From NCBI GenBank assembly GCA_013398295.1, contig VZSF01001349.1:514030-578029 (forward strand): a stretch of 64,000 nt of DNA, given 5' to 3'. The notes beneath the pieces are model-generated. The model was not told where the DNA came from, did not search any database, and saw nothing but the letters and a program-made list of their open reading frames with translations. The DNA is from Chionis minor (Eukaryota > Chordata > Aves > Charadriiformes > Chionididae). Position 1 is the first letter of the stretch. Each line of letters opens with the position of its first letter. The translations under genes and the position numbers were made by a program. Below are positions 34,051-48,350 of the stretch, one piece after another.

Positions 34051-37000
34051 TCAAGGCAGAACAACCCTTACCTTAAATAAACAGACTGAAAAAACTGACC
34101 CCACCAAACCAACCTCAACTTGTATGAGTAACCTTGTGTTTCTTCTATTCAGGGAAAGTATAGTAGTAGACACTAGTTTCCTAGAATATTCAGGTATTAA
34201 ACTAAACTTGTGCAACCCTGTATTTTGTAAATAGGTACATTCATCCAACTCTGATTTTGGACCTTGATAGAAGTACATTCACGTGAAAGTGGTGGATGCA
34301 AAGGGTAGATCTGTAGATTGGGGTAGCTTTTGATATATTTCAATACAATTTCCCTCTTATTTCCCTCACCTTTCGTGGTTCTGTAATACTAGCTGTATCT
34401 TCCTGGTGGTTTATAAATCTGAGTTGAAAAACAGATCCCAAAGATCCAAACCCCACGTTGTTCTAAAATAGCAGGAATGCGTTTTTTCCCCGATTGTGGC
34501 AGATGTAATATTTTAACTGTGCCTTGTTTACTTGCAAGGTTTATTTCAAACCAGGACGGGTACTGTTTGAAATTCCTGTGATGTTTTTATCTAACTAAAA
34601 TTATCAAACTGCTCTGTGTAGTAGAGATACCCGTCTCATCACAAGGTACTGAATGTCAGATAAGACAGCATCTTCAGGGGCTTTTAAATTTTATTTCATT
34701 TTTTGGGGTGAGATGTAGGGTAAAAAAAACTTGAATCCAGTTATATTTGTCTTCTCTGTGGATAAGGCATTCACTGTTAGGCAGTCGTAATTTTGTTGTC
34801 CCACACCTAATTCTTCAACTTAACACTTTGGCACTGATCTTTCTTGCTTTGAGTGAAAGTTGAAGATGCTCAGAAACTTGCAGCATGGGGCTGTTGTAGA
34901 GCTAAATCGTTATTGATGGTTTTTAGCTTGAGTTTTGTGACTCTGGTTTGTTTTGGTCCAAATTGAGGCTTTGGGAGAGGGGGGGAAAAATCTTACTTTT
35001 CTGGTGGTGATATGCTACTGTTCACAGCTAACCCAGAAGAAGTCAGGGATAACTTGTTTTAGTAGACAAGAGATGAAGCAAGTATGTAACCGGCAGGCTG
35101 TCTGCACCAGTAACGTTTATCTGAAATACACATATGGGAAATGTCTTAAATTTTGTATTCTGCTGAAGTTGATTATTTACTTTAGAGAATCTAACCTGTT
35201 AATAGGTCTGATGTGTATTTCACAGCAGGCTTTGGATTACATCTCTTCAGGTTTCTAAGTAGCGTTTAGGTGACAAAATTATTCTGCTTCTGTCTTATTT
35301 AATTTTGATGGTTTCAGAAAATATTTTTATTCCCCCTCTCACACAACAGATAATGTGGTGGTAGAAATGCAATTTTTCTGTGCTAGGTATAGATTTACAT
35401 AATGCTTCCAGAAGCTCATAATTGTAACGGTTACTTTTTTCCTGAAATGCTGCCTTAGCTTGTGTCTCCTTGATAAATCTTATTTAGTAGCAAGCAAAAC
35501 AATAGGGTAGGGGTGAGACTTGAGAGAACGTGGTATTTTTGAGCTGTATGACAGGTTAATACCAGTGAAAAATATAGCAGGAATGTTTACAGGTTTATCA
35601 ACTGTCTATGGCATCCATCTATTATTTTCATGCCTGAAAGCAAGATATTAAAGTAACGTGACTGAAGTAGACTTGTGGTGTAAGATAACTCTAGCTAAAT
35701 GGCATCATACCAGACTCCATTTAAACAACATGAAAACAATGCTATTTTATAAGACTTGCCGTTATTGTTGTATGGACATAATGAATCTGTATTTGTGCTG
35801 AGGAAGAATCATAAATCTAAGTGCTGTGTGCTTCTCTGTGAACCGCAGTAGTGTGAATCTTGGCTCTGATCTTTACTGTTGCTAATAATATAAAATTAAT
35901 CTTAACAGCTGGGTTAATTGGAAAGAAAAATGACATCAAATCCAGAAACAGGCTTAATGAAATCTATTAAGTAACTTAATGATTACCTAATTATATTTAT
36001 TTAAATTCAGGAATTGATCACTCCAAAATTATTTTTTTTCTATATTTGTACACTTTAAACACATTTATTGTTGAAGTGAGGGATCATTTTCCTTTGACTG
36101 GTGTTTTGCCTTTGTTGTTGTTATAAAAAGAATGTAATGCTTTGGAATAAACATATGATCGTTATTAACCTTCTAAGGGAATGTCTTTTCAGTGGGGAGA
36201 TTACTGCAGTTTAATGCACTTAACAATGGCGACCTACCCAAAACTGCAAACTGAATGCACCAAAATGTACGGATAAAAGGCCTTAAAGTGCTTAGATTAG
36301 AATAATTAAGACCAAACTTTTGGCTGACCTCCAGCTGTTCTTTTAAGTGTACCGATTTTTTTCCTATATATGTAATACGGGCACAATCCTGCGATTCGCA
36401 CTTCAATTACCATTCTCTGTTTACATTACCCAGTTTTGTCATTAGTGCCATTTTTCTACTCCTTCACTAAACTGAGATGGGAAGAGCATCTTTAATTATG
36501 GGGGTTTTTGTAATGCCCTAGAACCACCTGTAAGATCTGATGAGGTTCTAGCGTAATGATGAAGTAACAAAAGAAATCTTAAAATAGCTATAACCCATAC
36601 TCTCTGATATTCAGCACGTGGGCCCTGACCACCCTCAGACCACCTTCTGATGGCTCTTCTGGTGCCCACCATCCCTGTCACCAGACCTGCTCTGCTGTTC
36701 CTTTGGGCTACCACGGGCTGCGCCATTGGCTGGTGAGGACACCGCCGGGCTGGCACACTTGCCTTTGGGATACTCTTCACTTATGGAACAGCCTGTTCCT
36801 GCTGCTTGCTGACTCGTGGTTTCCGAAGTCTACAGCGGGGAGGCTGTATATAATGACAGCTCAAAAACGGAGTGTTAGATAAGGAATGTCAAGGGGGGAG
36901 AAAACTAAACCTTTGGGAGATGCCTTTAGTGGCCTCCAAAGCAGCTAGGTTGAGTAGAAACTCCCAGAATACAGGTAGGCAATAGAAACTATGTAATTTT

Positions 37001-40000
37001 CCCTGTTGCAGAGGTTTCTTAAATATTCCATTAAACTTCAACTTGCGAGATGAGTGAATTCTACATATCTAGAGAGGAGTGGAGAGAATATGCCTGAGTC
37101 AACTAGCGAGTTCAGCCAGGCGAGACGTTAGTAGACCCTGGGCTAGTTTAAATGGCAGGTGTTAATCAGCAGAGGCTTCTGATGCTGTCCAAACAGCACG
37201 AAAGCGTTAACATAACGTAAAGTGGGCTCAAATCAGGTATTCTTGCACAGTATCTTCATACAGCTACCTTTGTACTCCTTGCCAGAGCGCTATTGACCAC
37301 AGGTTTCAGCAAAACAGACATAGAGCGTCTTGAAATTGTTTTAGACTTGCAGTCTGTCTGTTCCTGTTGTTGATTAGGGAGCTTTATGGAAGAAGAGAAT
37401 TTCCTAGCAGAGGTATAATTTAGCTCTAGCATATTTAACCTCCTTGGAGGTCCAAGCTAGTATCGCTGTGAATTGTTGCAAACTTTGTTAGGTTTTTTTT
37501 TTTTTTGGACCATGCTAACATACTGTACTTTCTCAGTATTCTGTTCAGTACAGTGCATATATTCTTAATTTGTGCTATGGAAAATGAATCCATCCTGTTT
37601 TAAGAGGGACTAGGTTGCAACTCTGTTGTAATGCTATTATGATGCAAAATTATCATGGCAGAAAGATTTAAAGGTAGAACAAACTCTGATGTGATTCCAT
37701 TACCCACACCACGAGTAGTTCATATTACAATGACAAAACAATTTCGCCTCACCTGCATGTTGTGGGGAACTTGTTGCATTGCCTTTTTACTTAGTTAAAA
37801 CTTGCGCTAACGGTTCTAAAATGACTTCATTATAATCTTATGATCAAGTAATTAGAACGTCCAAGACAGAAAATACCAGCAAACTTTACACTTCATGTAC
37901 AGTTTCCTCCTTGATCAGCAGATGGAAAAAACCCACCTGTCTTATTCCCTCACAAAAATGTGTTTACATCATGTTTTGCTATGCGTAACCCTTATTTGGT
38001 CATGATGACTTTGGTATTTAATGGCGCAGTGTGAGTTTGTTATTTTTTACTATGATATTAGCGGACTGCTAGCTAAACATTTGTACTAGTGGATTTTTTT
38101 TATTTATTCTGGAATTGATTCCCTGTGGGTCTTGGGTATCCCAAAGTGCAAGGGGTCTGTGGTGATGTTGGCTGCCCACCTGACCCTTTTGCTATTCCGA
38201 AATCTGCTGTAGTTTTAAAAAAATCGGACTGAGTACATTCCTAAAACCAGCACTAATGATGAGATTGTTAGTATTTTGAAGAATTATAAAATTAAATGTT
38301 ACATGGCCCTCAGAATTTCTCTAGTGACCCTGGTTAAGATTGTGAATAGGTAAAAATTTCACACTGTATGAAAAAAGGACAATTTCTTTGTAAAGAAATA
38401 TTCAGAGACTCGATCGCTGCCCAAAACATTGTGATATAGTGTTCATTTTATAGAATTAAAAATGGAGCAAAGAATGTAACTCGTGAAAGAATAGTAGCTC
38501 CATGTTGAGGAAAGTAAAACTTGCATGTGGGTTTGCCATTTTAGAAAACTAGTCAGCTGCAATACAACAGACTTAAGTAAACAGTCTCGCCTTACGAAAA
38601 GGAAACAAATGTGGAATGTCAGGGAATGTCCTCTTGTGTAGTTTGGAACACTGCTAAAATTGGCCTAATGCCAGCATAAAAAATTGCTAGAAGTTTGAGA
38701 CTGCCTGAGCTGTTAAACTGGATGTACTCTGGATATTAATAGAGGATGTAAGTAATGAATTAAATATTGATTGAAATACAACTCTTTCACAATCATGCCG
38801 TGGTTAACCGGTGCTTTTGAAACTAGCCTGATTTTTATCACATTATACATTTGAACGTTTCCTTCAAATGTTCTTTCAAGTCAGTATAAGTTATTGTATG
38901 TAGCTTGCATGCCTTGATCTTTAACTTCCATGACAACAAGATACAGATAAATATATTTCCGTAACAATTGTAGACAGTGTTTAGTATCATTGCGACTTTC
39001 TGTTAGCGCTGCTCGCTGCAAGCAGCACGAGCATCACTTTATATGACTTGAAAAGAGCTTTTGTTGTAATAATTGAGGAAAAGTGTGCACTGAGATGATC
39101 ATTTGGGGAAAATTGAATGACAGTAAAAATGACACAGAGCAGAAGAATGCTATTTTGTAGTGATTGGAAGTTGTTTCTGGCCAACTTTATTGGCGATGCT
39201 GTTTAATAGACTTGAAGCAAACTGACGCAATACTGGGTTCAGACTGGTGTACTTCAAACATCTAAAAGGGATGCAAGATAACCTCATAGTAAACATCAGC
39301 CATTAGATTTTTACGTTTTAGAGCTTTAGTCATTTTCAAATTCAAGACCCACAGCTTTCAGAGTGTTGAATGAGCTGATGTCTACACAGTAATGAGCTGA
39401 TCCATCTCCCATTCACATGGAGAGAAAATACAATGAAATATTAAAATCGGTGTCTACGAATACTTTTATTTTATACATCTTGAATGGACACTTGCTAAAT
39501 ATAATGCTGGCATAGTATTCTGAAACTGAGCGTGTTTGAATAACGTAATGTTCTGAAACTGCATTGTAGCTTGTAGATGACTGCCAGCGAATTCAATGTG
39601 TATGAAGAACTAGAGGCAAAGCACTGAGCATCCACTCCTTACACATAAGGAAACTAAATTGATAGCTCTACTACGATATTGTTACACAAACATACTCATA
39701 AACAAAGGATCAGATCGCGAATATTGTTGTTTCTCTGTTACCTTTAAGTTGACAGTCCTCATTTCAGAGGTATAGAAGCGAAGTAGAGAAGGTTGGGGAT
39801 CCTGCATTCCATCCAGTCTTGACTGGCGGACAGTGAACTTAGGTTTTTAAATGAAAGGGCTCACCAAATCATTTTGATTAATAGATAAAAGCCATTATTC
39901 TGGCTGTTTATTATAAGCAACTATACTATTTATTTTCTTGAAGAATCTCAGTAAAATAGAAAAGCAGAAATTTGATAAACCATTAGGCAATTTTCCTCAG

Positions 40001-40195
40001 AATAATACGTGCCTACCCAAACTGTTTTATTAACAAGTTTTAACAGGGCTTTAAAATTCAAAGTATATGTTATTTAGCTTATCATAAGTCTTTCATGGTT
40101 GTTCTGCTTTTGTTTTCTATTTTGAAGAGTAGATATTGATGTTGGCTTTGTGCACACATATTCAGAAACTTAATGATAGGTAATTATTGCTCTTG
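34051..40195. other. Non-coding sequence
   Basis: No supportable gene. A GC-richer patch at about 36600-36770 gives an Arg/Gly-rich 94-codon minus-strand frame that I do not recognise. The rest is AT-rich with short chance frames only. Confidence 0.5.
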
Positions 40196-40785
40196 GGCTG
40201 TCTGTCTGGACTTCTGTAAGGCCTTTGACACAGTCCCCCACAACACCCTTCTCTCTGAATCGGAGAGATGGATTTGATGGGTGGACTGTCTGGTTGGATT
40301 GTCATCTCCAGAGGGTAGTGCTCAACAGCTCAATGTCCACATAAAGATCAGTGACAAGTGGCGTCTCTCCAGGGTCCATACTGGGACCAGTACTGGTTAG
40401 AATCTTCATCAGTGATGTAGACAGTGGGATTGAGTGCACCCTCTGCAAGCTCGCAGACGATACCAGGCTGAGTGGTACAGTTGACATGCCTGAGGGATGG
40501 GATGCCATCTAGAGGGACATGGACAAGCTCAAGAAGTGGGCCCGTGCGAAGCTCTTGCAGTTCAACGAAGGCAAGTGCAGGGTTCTGCACCTGGGTTGGG
40601 TCAACCCCTGGTATCAACACAAGCTGGGGCATGAAGGGTTTGAGTAGCCCTGCTGAGAAGGATTTTGGAGTACTCATGGATGAAAAGCTGGACATGAGCG
40701 AGCAATATATGATCATAGCCCAGAAAGCCAACTGCATCCTGGGCCACATCAAAAGTGGGGGCAGGAGGTCAAGGCAGGTTCAATA
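40196..40785 (+). mobile_element. CR1 LINE fragment (reverse transcriptase region)
   Basis: Plus-strand translation in several frames gives CR1 ORF2 landmarks: LDFCKAFDTVPHNTLLSE (40207-40260), a GPVL-type block near 40385, [19 protein letters not shown] (about 40409-40462), and a downstream ..[14 protein letters not shown].. block (about 40660-40700). It is interrupted by frameshifts and stops and truncated at both ends. The usual FADD catalytic box reads LADD, so the aspartates survive. ORFs on both strands here (40302-40508, 40348-40752, 40472-40786) are products of the element. Better preserved than the 4405-4880 copy. Confidence 0.9.
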
Positions 40786-41530
40786 GCTTGCTCACTGTTG
40801 TATCAGGATTCTGTGGCAGAAGTGGAAGGAAAAGAGTGTCTTTTCATTCAATTCCTTCCATATAATGTGAGCATAAATACTGAATATGTGTAATATTAAA
40901 TACTAAAAAGAAATTAATTATGAAGAAACCCTATTTTAAAATACTTAGACTATTTCAATCTTTCAATCCCCTAGGAGCCAAGAATGAAGCAAGTATGTAA
41001 CATTTTTTTATTTAGTAAATTTACTTAGTAAGTACAGTAATGTTATGGCACTGAGGAAAATAATATTTTATGGAAAATACTCTTAATTACATGAAGCTAC
41101 AACGCAAAGAAGCAAAAGTGGTCTAGAAATGCAGTAGTTTGACAAGGATGAAAAGCAATGTGAAAGCGTAAAGTCTTAGTACAGCCTGAGGAGCAGTGCA
41201 TTTACTTAATTCAGCATGAGCAGCAGCAGAAGTATTTGTGCAGCACTTCATTGCCAGGATTGGGGCCAGAGGTAATCTTATCTTCTGTGCAGTGTCAGAT
41301 TTCCATATGGATGATTTTTTTGTGTAATCCCTATGCATTGCTTATTAATCAACTATGGTGGAAAAATCTGCTCTGTAAAGAACCTAAACTTTGCTCGATG
41401 GAGCAGAATGGTGGACTAGACTCTCTATAAGTGTGCCAAAGTTAGTTGACAAATCCCTCTTCCCTCCATCTTTATTGTGGTTTGTTTTAGGCATGACAAT
41501 ATAAATATATTGTGCTATTTGTTTCAGTGG

Positions 41531-41560
41531 TTCCATATATATATAAGTGTATATATGGAA
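41531..41560. repeat. AT-rich inverted repeat, 11-bp arms
   Basis: TTCCATATATA and TATATATGGAA flank an 8-base loop, within a wider TATA-rich low-complexity stretch (41531-41600). No TIR element or target duplication is seen. Confidence 0.65.
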
Positions 41561-44500
41561 TATGTATGTCTATATACTCGTGTGTGTAATATATGAAAAT
41601 ATATACGGAATAAAAATTATGTACTCCTCTTACATTATTTGATATCTTGAGAAATTGTCCTTGTTGTATCGAAGTGGATATGATATGGCATTTTAAGGTC
41701 ACACATGCATGATCAAACACAATGCTGGTATTTATAATACAACTTCACTTTTGGGCTCCAGGTTTTAGTAAGTTAAGATTGGGTTTCTCAAAATGTTTTA
41801 AAATTTCTTTTTTGGTTGCTATGAGTGTATAATTTGGGCTTTGAATGCTAATTGTGTGTACGCTTTCTGCATAAATACATAAACAATTTTAAAAAGGCAG
41901 TACTTAGCACCTCAGTCTAACTTTTTCCACTTCTAATGAAAAGCAATAGAATATTTTCGTAAACTATCCCTAGTACTTTGTACAGAATAATAGTGGATTT
42001 AACTTCAACTATTATTAACTGTATTAATTCAATGAAACTGACCCTTTTCTTGTTTATAACTTAACTAGCAAGAGCCTTAGGATTTCTTGTTATTCAGAAT
42101 TCAGTATTCAGATATTCAGAATTGCTTCTCAAAGCTACAAGCATTTTCTAAAATTTAAGTTCTTATTAAAATTATCTTTGAGAATTTGGTTTTTAGTAGA
42201 ACTCTAACCATAACTTGAAGGGACCAACCCCCAGCATAATCTCTGACCTTAGTTCCCTAATTGAGACAGGATGTTGATTTCTATTTGTCTATTTCTCCAA
42301 ATTATTCTAAGCATATAATTTTCCTGTAAATGCTTATAGGCTAATCATAATGTACGGGAAGCATGCAATTTATGTTTTAAAGACCACTTAATACTTTGAT
42401 ATTCTGTGCATGAGATCTGAGAAATTGGTCTTTGTTTTACTAATTTAAAAATGTATTTTATAATCGCCTTGCATATTGACAGATTACTCTATTCTGCCTC
42501 AGTTGTACTTAGAATACATTAAAAACCGAAAGTATCTGTCCCAAAATTTATCCATTCTAGTAGGCAGGAAAAACTATGTGTTGGTGCTAATAATGGCTTA
42601 GGTTTTTTGGTCTTTTTTTTAAAATTCAATACAGTAAGTGGGACAGAAATAATATTATATTGCTGGGAACAAAGATGAATGAGCTAATAATACTTTTATT
42701 TAGATTATATATAAATGTACTTTGAGGCACACATTTATCATAGACTGTGATTACTTATCCGAGAAGGAAAAAAAGCAGTCCCTTTCACTGACAGGTATTA
42801 AAGAAACTGTAGTATATGAAGTCTTTTAATATAGACTATATCGTTTTATCGGTGTAACTTGGTTTCAAATGCTTTCTACAACAGTACGTGTAATTTGGTT
42901 TTAAAAGAATAATTAAGTGGCCAGATCTATATTCTGCTAAACAGGAAGGAGGAAGTAAAAACCTTTTCTCCCTGAACAAAATGGCAATTCTTCTTCCTTA
43001 TTTAGAGGAGGTGGTAACGAGTGATCTCAAACCAGGAACAGGTTGTGGACAGAGACAGTCCATCAGGGAGCAAGGTCCCAAACCTCTCTTTCACTGGTGG
43101 TGCTGCTACTGCTAAAAGAAAAAACTTCTTTTTCACGTTGTTTGTTTGGTTTTTCCACCTCATATACCATTAGCTTATAGACTAGATGATGAAATTTTGG
43201 CATGTGTTTCCTGTAAGCTATCTTGTTCTGCAAGAGATGAAATTTGATTGTACATAAATGCTATTCACCAAATTGCTCCTATGAAATAATAATCTACTGA
43301 CCATACTGTTGTCATAACTTCTCTTTTTATTCAAATATCCATACCAATTTTGCCACTGCAATTGTTCTTTGTGAGGGGATGAGGGGAATTCCAAAATAAG
43401 TAATATCTATATTTCCTGGGCAAATCCTGTACAGTTGATGTCTCTGAAAAGTATTACATTAGCTATATTCAAGGTCTTCCTTAATTATATTGTCCAGTCT
43501 GGAGAAAACTGTTCATTATCAAGCTTTCTGAACTTGAAAAATATATTTTGATCAATAGAATGCCCTAGAGGTCAGTTAGCACTTTGCCTCCACTGCTACA
43601 CAAATTATTTTAGGCTTTTTTTTGATCTGCTTCCATTCATAGTTAAAAATGTCAGGGGAATTCTTGTTCTTAAGGAGAATGTTTCTGGTTTTATAAGCTT
43701 TCTAGAGCGAGCCTTTAAAAGTTAATGTCAACTTGAGTTTTGGCGAACGCTTTCGGAGAGTTCTGAAATGAAAGTCAAAACCAACATTTAAAAATACTCT
43801 GCATTTATCATATGATGGTACTCTGTCAAAGAGTTTATGTACTGTACCAGGTGAGCTTTTAATTAGCTGCTGTCATTGCTTTTTTCCCCACCACTTTCAG
43901 CTCTTAGAATATTCTTAAAAGCAGTTTTGTAATATCCTAGTATTGAAATGGCACAGTGATGCTAAAATGCGGAAGAAGTGATAAACATGCATACCATGGG
44001 GTGTTACAGATTTGCACGGTTACCCAAGCTCTAATACTCGTAACGTTTTTCCCCTTTCTTAAAACTTACGTGTGTTTGGAGACGACCCACAGTATCCGAG
44101 CAGGAGTGGGTGCAATACTGGACATATACTGCTCAAGTTCAGGGTTAAATATTTTATGTAGTTCCTGGTGCGTGGCATTTGAGTGCTTTTTTGGCAATAG
44201 AGGGGCTCCTCTAAGAGCACAGATCAGCACGGTCCAGGTTTCTTCACTTTTTGAAGGTTTCCTTATGGTATCGTGTTAAGATTATCTTTTGTTTTTCAAT
44301 TTTTTTTCCATTGTTTTACCTATGACAAAAGAAAGAAAAGATAATGTAGAAAGGGGTTAGCTTATTTTCCCCTCCAGCCATATGCTAAAATAATCATGAC
44401 TCTTGTACTTGCTTTAATGTGCAAGTTTGTTCTAAACAAACATCTGGTTCATATTAATGGCACTTAGGGAACAGATTCCAATTTCTTTTTTATTTTTAAT

Positions 44501-47500
44501 TCAGTCATTGTCAGTTTACCTCTCGTTTCTGTAGCTGGTCACAAGGTAAAGATAGTGAAATAGGAATCTGAAAGAAAAGCAGTTTAATGGAAATTGCAGC
44601 AGATTACAGCACTGTATATGACTTCTCTTTCGCATTTTACACCATGCAAAATTTAGCTTTTTATTTTCATACAAAATTATTAAACACTTAAGAGATCATA
44701 TGTTTCATGGGGCTTCTTTTTTACTTCAGAAACAGACCGTGATTCTCAGAAGTACTTAAATTGCCTTTTTTTTCAAATATGTTCCATGGAGCTGCTTGTG
44801 AATTTGTAATATGTGCTGTATTACAAGGAATTTTAAAGAATCTTGCACTGCAGCACCTCTTCGTTGTTTCTTGTCAAGAAATATTTTCATGTCGTGGCAG
44901 TAAGACTATAGAAACTGCAGGTTATAGTGTGGTCCCTTTGTTTAATAATCTACTTTGATCATTAAGCTAAACTTTCTGTATATTTGAAAGGAAACAGTTC
45001 TGCAAAATCAAATTAGGGGAATTTACTGAAACATAAAGACTTATTTCTGTTGTACTGTCTCACTGCTGTTCAGCTTCAGGTAATATGTATATTTAAGTTA
45101 GTATCATGAGTTCAGATGCTGCTTGGTCGCAAGAAATTGGCACCTTTGGATTTCTATTAGGCTTTCATTCTGGAGCCCACACTGTTTCTGCGCTGCAAAT
45201 TTTGACTGATGGGTTTGTGGTATTTCATTGATTTGCACCAGTCAAACTCTCAGAGCCTTATTTCAGGGTTTAACTCCAATTTATGTTCTCAGTATTAATC
45301 CTACGTGTGTTCAATGTGTTGGATTTCACCTATATGACTTCTAATATGCAGAATTACCTAAATTTGAAATAATTGCTTACCTTTAAGTGTTTGTAAGCTG
45401 CAGTTAGCTTGTAGGCTAACAAATTATGAGATATTTCTTAGGCACATAATTTTTATATGAACTTCATTTTAAAAAAAGTTTGAAGTAATCCTCATGCTCT
45501 GTACTTGATTACAGTAATTTCCCCGTAAATTTTGAAGGGATCTGTGCACGTGTAAGTCTAAGGGAGTGAGCAGAAAGGGAGTAGTATGAATGTGAGTTCA
45601 GGAAGAACATGTATTTGGCATCTGTCCTCTAGCTTTTACTACTAATTGGTGTGTGTTCACTAATGAGAAACTTGTGGTCTCCATGGCAACTCTCCTGTTT
45701 TGCACCTTCATTTCCTAATATGGGAAATTGAAACAGAAAAATGAAATATCCCCCTAGCCTTCGGTTCCGCTTTCTGTTTTCTCTGCCTATGCCCTTACCT
45801 CCAAAATCCACGTGGAGTGGTTTGGCGAGGCAGAGACATCTTGAAATACCTTCTCTCGGTGGTCCTGTGCTCAAGTAACTTATGTGTGAGGCGAAGTAAA
45901 CGTTTTTTGCGCCCTCGGTTTTGGGTGTCTTTTCCCAGAGTGAAGGTCATGTGTTGTGCAAGAGGCACGCATGAGGATGGAGTCCTGAGAACGCTTTGCC
46001 TGACTAGCTTATCCTAAATAGGATGCCTGCTTCCCGATACCTGCAACTTTTGGATTTGCACAAAACCAATTCCAGCTAGAGTTGATGCTTTTGTAGATAA
46101 GAAAGGGTATAGTCTAGTTATTTAACTCAAAAAATGGATCTAGTAGATCCTGCTGTTTAAAAGCTTAATGTTTCTCAGGGCAAACGCATCTTTGGTCACT
46201 GAAGGGAAGAAACGTTAGGAAAAGTTATGAGCTGTTGCCTTCTAAAATGTTAAGTAAGAGTTAATTGAGGTACAACAAATGCCACCTTGTTCTAGTTCAT
46301 CTACTAGTACAACAGTGTGATGAGGTGAATATGTATGTTGCAATGTATCTGGACACGGTATATGATATAACTTTGCAGCAACTCTTATCAGTGGTGACCA
46401 AATGCTCTTCCTATGTGCATAGCTTTTAGAAAAAAACCCAAACCCCAATAATCATAATAGTAATAAAAATGGCACCTTAGAATTTTGCAGGTTATCTTAG
46501 CACTTGCACTGCTGTGAAGAGTGATGGCTCTTTCTGTGTTATTTTAGATATTTAAGCATTCTTGGATCCAAATAAGACCCAGAAAGATAGAATTATTGCT
46601 TTCAAGTCAAGTTATGCAACTGTTCTGGAATGCAAATGTACAATGTAGAAAGAATATTAGGGTCATACTGTCTTCATTATTTGCTTTAGTCTTAGTGGAG
46701 TATTGGCTGGTTGTTTGGGAACTGAAATACAAGGAAAATGTTTACCAATTTTTCTCATCACAGTATCATTACAAAATAGATTCGTATATTTTCTACCAAG
46801 TCATGTATTTTCATCATTTGCTTAGACAAAAGCTTATTGCTCACCCACACACTATAAACAGTTTATGCTTAAAAGCGTATGGAATACACAAAATGTGATT
46901 GTTGGAACACTTTGAAGATGTCTGTGCATTAAAATATCCTGAGTACACTATTCTTAGCCAAAGCATGAATATCTTATTTGGGTTTTGCATAGGCTTGAAG
47001 ACTTGTACTATATGAAGTGATATTGTTTATTCTGTTTATAAAGATTTGAGTGACTCTCTAACGTATCAGTTAAAGAGTTTGTCTTCAGGTGCTTGTAATT
47101 TGCTTCCCGCAAGGTGTGCATGTAGCAATCTCACCCCAAAATTTCATGGGGTCATTGATGGGCAGGGGCATTAAACAAAGCCCCAAACACACTAATAAAC
47201 TAAGTCCCTCTGTTCAAACCTAAAGGCTACACTTTGTGTAACAGTTAAGGTTTCAGATGAGAAGCAAGTGACCCAAGTGTATATAAACGAGTGATATCAA
47301 CGTAGACTCTTTCTATTCGATACTCCTGCCACGTAGTCTAGATGTTTTAAAAGAATGAAAGAAATTAGTTGCAGCAGATACTGTGTTCTGTGGCTACTTC
47401 TGTACTGGGGCTGCTCTAAAACTCCGTATGGAAATATCCTCACTCTTGAGAAAAGCTCAGTTTCTGGTTGTATAGTGTGCTTTCAGTTGAGGTTTTGATA

Positions 47501-48279
47501 GGAGATGGTATTTGCTGCTTATATACCTGCAGGAAACCTTTAGAAGTTATGGTCAGTGCTTTGCCTGACCTGGCCTTCAAAATCAAATGGGATATCCAAC
47601 ATGCATCTCAGCCAGGCAAATGTCAGTCTTGAGAGTGAGAAATTATGGTCAATAAGTGAGCCCTAATCCTCCCCTTGATACCCTAATGCAGGTATGACAT
47701 TGCCCTATTTTCCCAGCAGACTGGTGGTTGGTGTTTTTTGACTGGTTCCAGCATCACTTTCCCTGAAAGCATGGACAATCCTCCCTCAAGAATAATGAAT
47801 TTCAGCCCAGGTGCTTTGTAGAAATGAGGTTTACAAAGGCAGAGCACCACTTTATATCTGGCCTTTGAAATACGGCACGTATATGCATGGCTGACTTCTT
47901 GTGCACTGATTTTTCTTGCGTTAGCATTTTTAGTTGCAATTGGTGCATTTTTCTCCTGCTGCAGTTACTGAAGGACTTAACGGGCCCTTACTAAAATGGC
48001 TGCAGGTTTTGCAAGCGTCTGTCATAAGATGATAATCTTGTCATTCTTAGAAAAGGCCACAGTCTGCAGTTTCAGACAGTGTACAAAATGTCATACAGGA
48101 CTAGCAATCCAACACTGCACCTTGTAAAACCACCCACTGATAAGGGGAGGTGGGGGAGATACAAAACTAGGGAGAATCTTTCTGAATGTAGACCACTCAT
48201 TTATTTGAATTTTGTGGAATAGCTGGCTTTAAAATACAAATACTTTAGAATTAAAAGTAAAATGCTATTAATGTGTCCC

Positions 48280-48350
48280 TCTGTAGTATTTTCCACCCAT
48301 GAGGATCTCCAAGCATTTCATGGTGACTTACACAACACTTAGACTGTTTC
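48280..48350. repeat. Possible ancient retroposon tail fragment
   Basis: The stretch CACCCATGAGGATCTCCAAG followed by CATTTCATGG resembles, from memory, the '...ggatctcaaagcactttac...' motif of old amniote SINE/LINE tails. It is short and diverged, and I cannot assign a family. Confidence 0.15.

Noticed and set aside
33840..34076. Lys/Thr/Pro-rich frame
   Set aside because: Produced by low-complexity A/C-rich sequence and an 18-C run.
36600..36770. GC-rich patch with an Arg/Gly-rich minus-strand frame
   Set aside because: Few CpGs, no recognised protein, no splice or promoter signal.
40302..40786. Three ORFs on both strands of 68-134 codons
   Set aside because: All lie inside the CR1 fragment; the sense frames are RT relics and the antisense frames are shadows.
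47963..48005. Possible 43-base exon (CTCCTGCTGCAG before, CTGCAG|GTTTTG after)
   Set aside because: The donor is weak and the stretch too short to judge.
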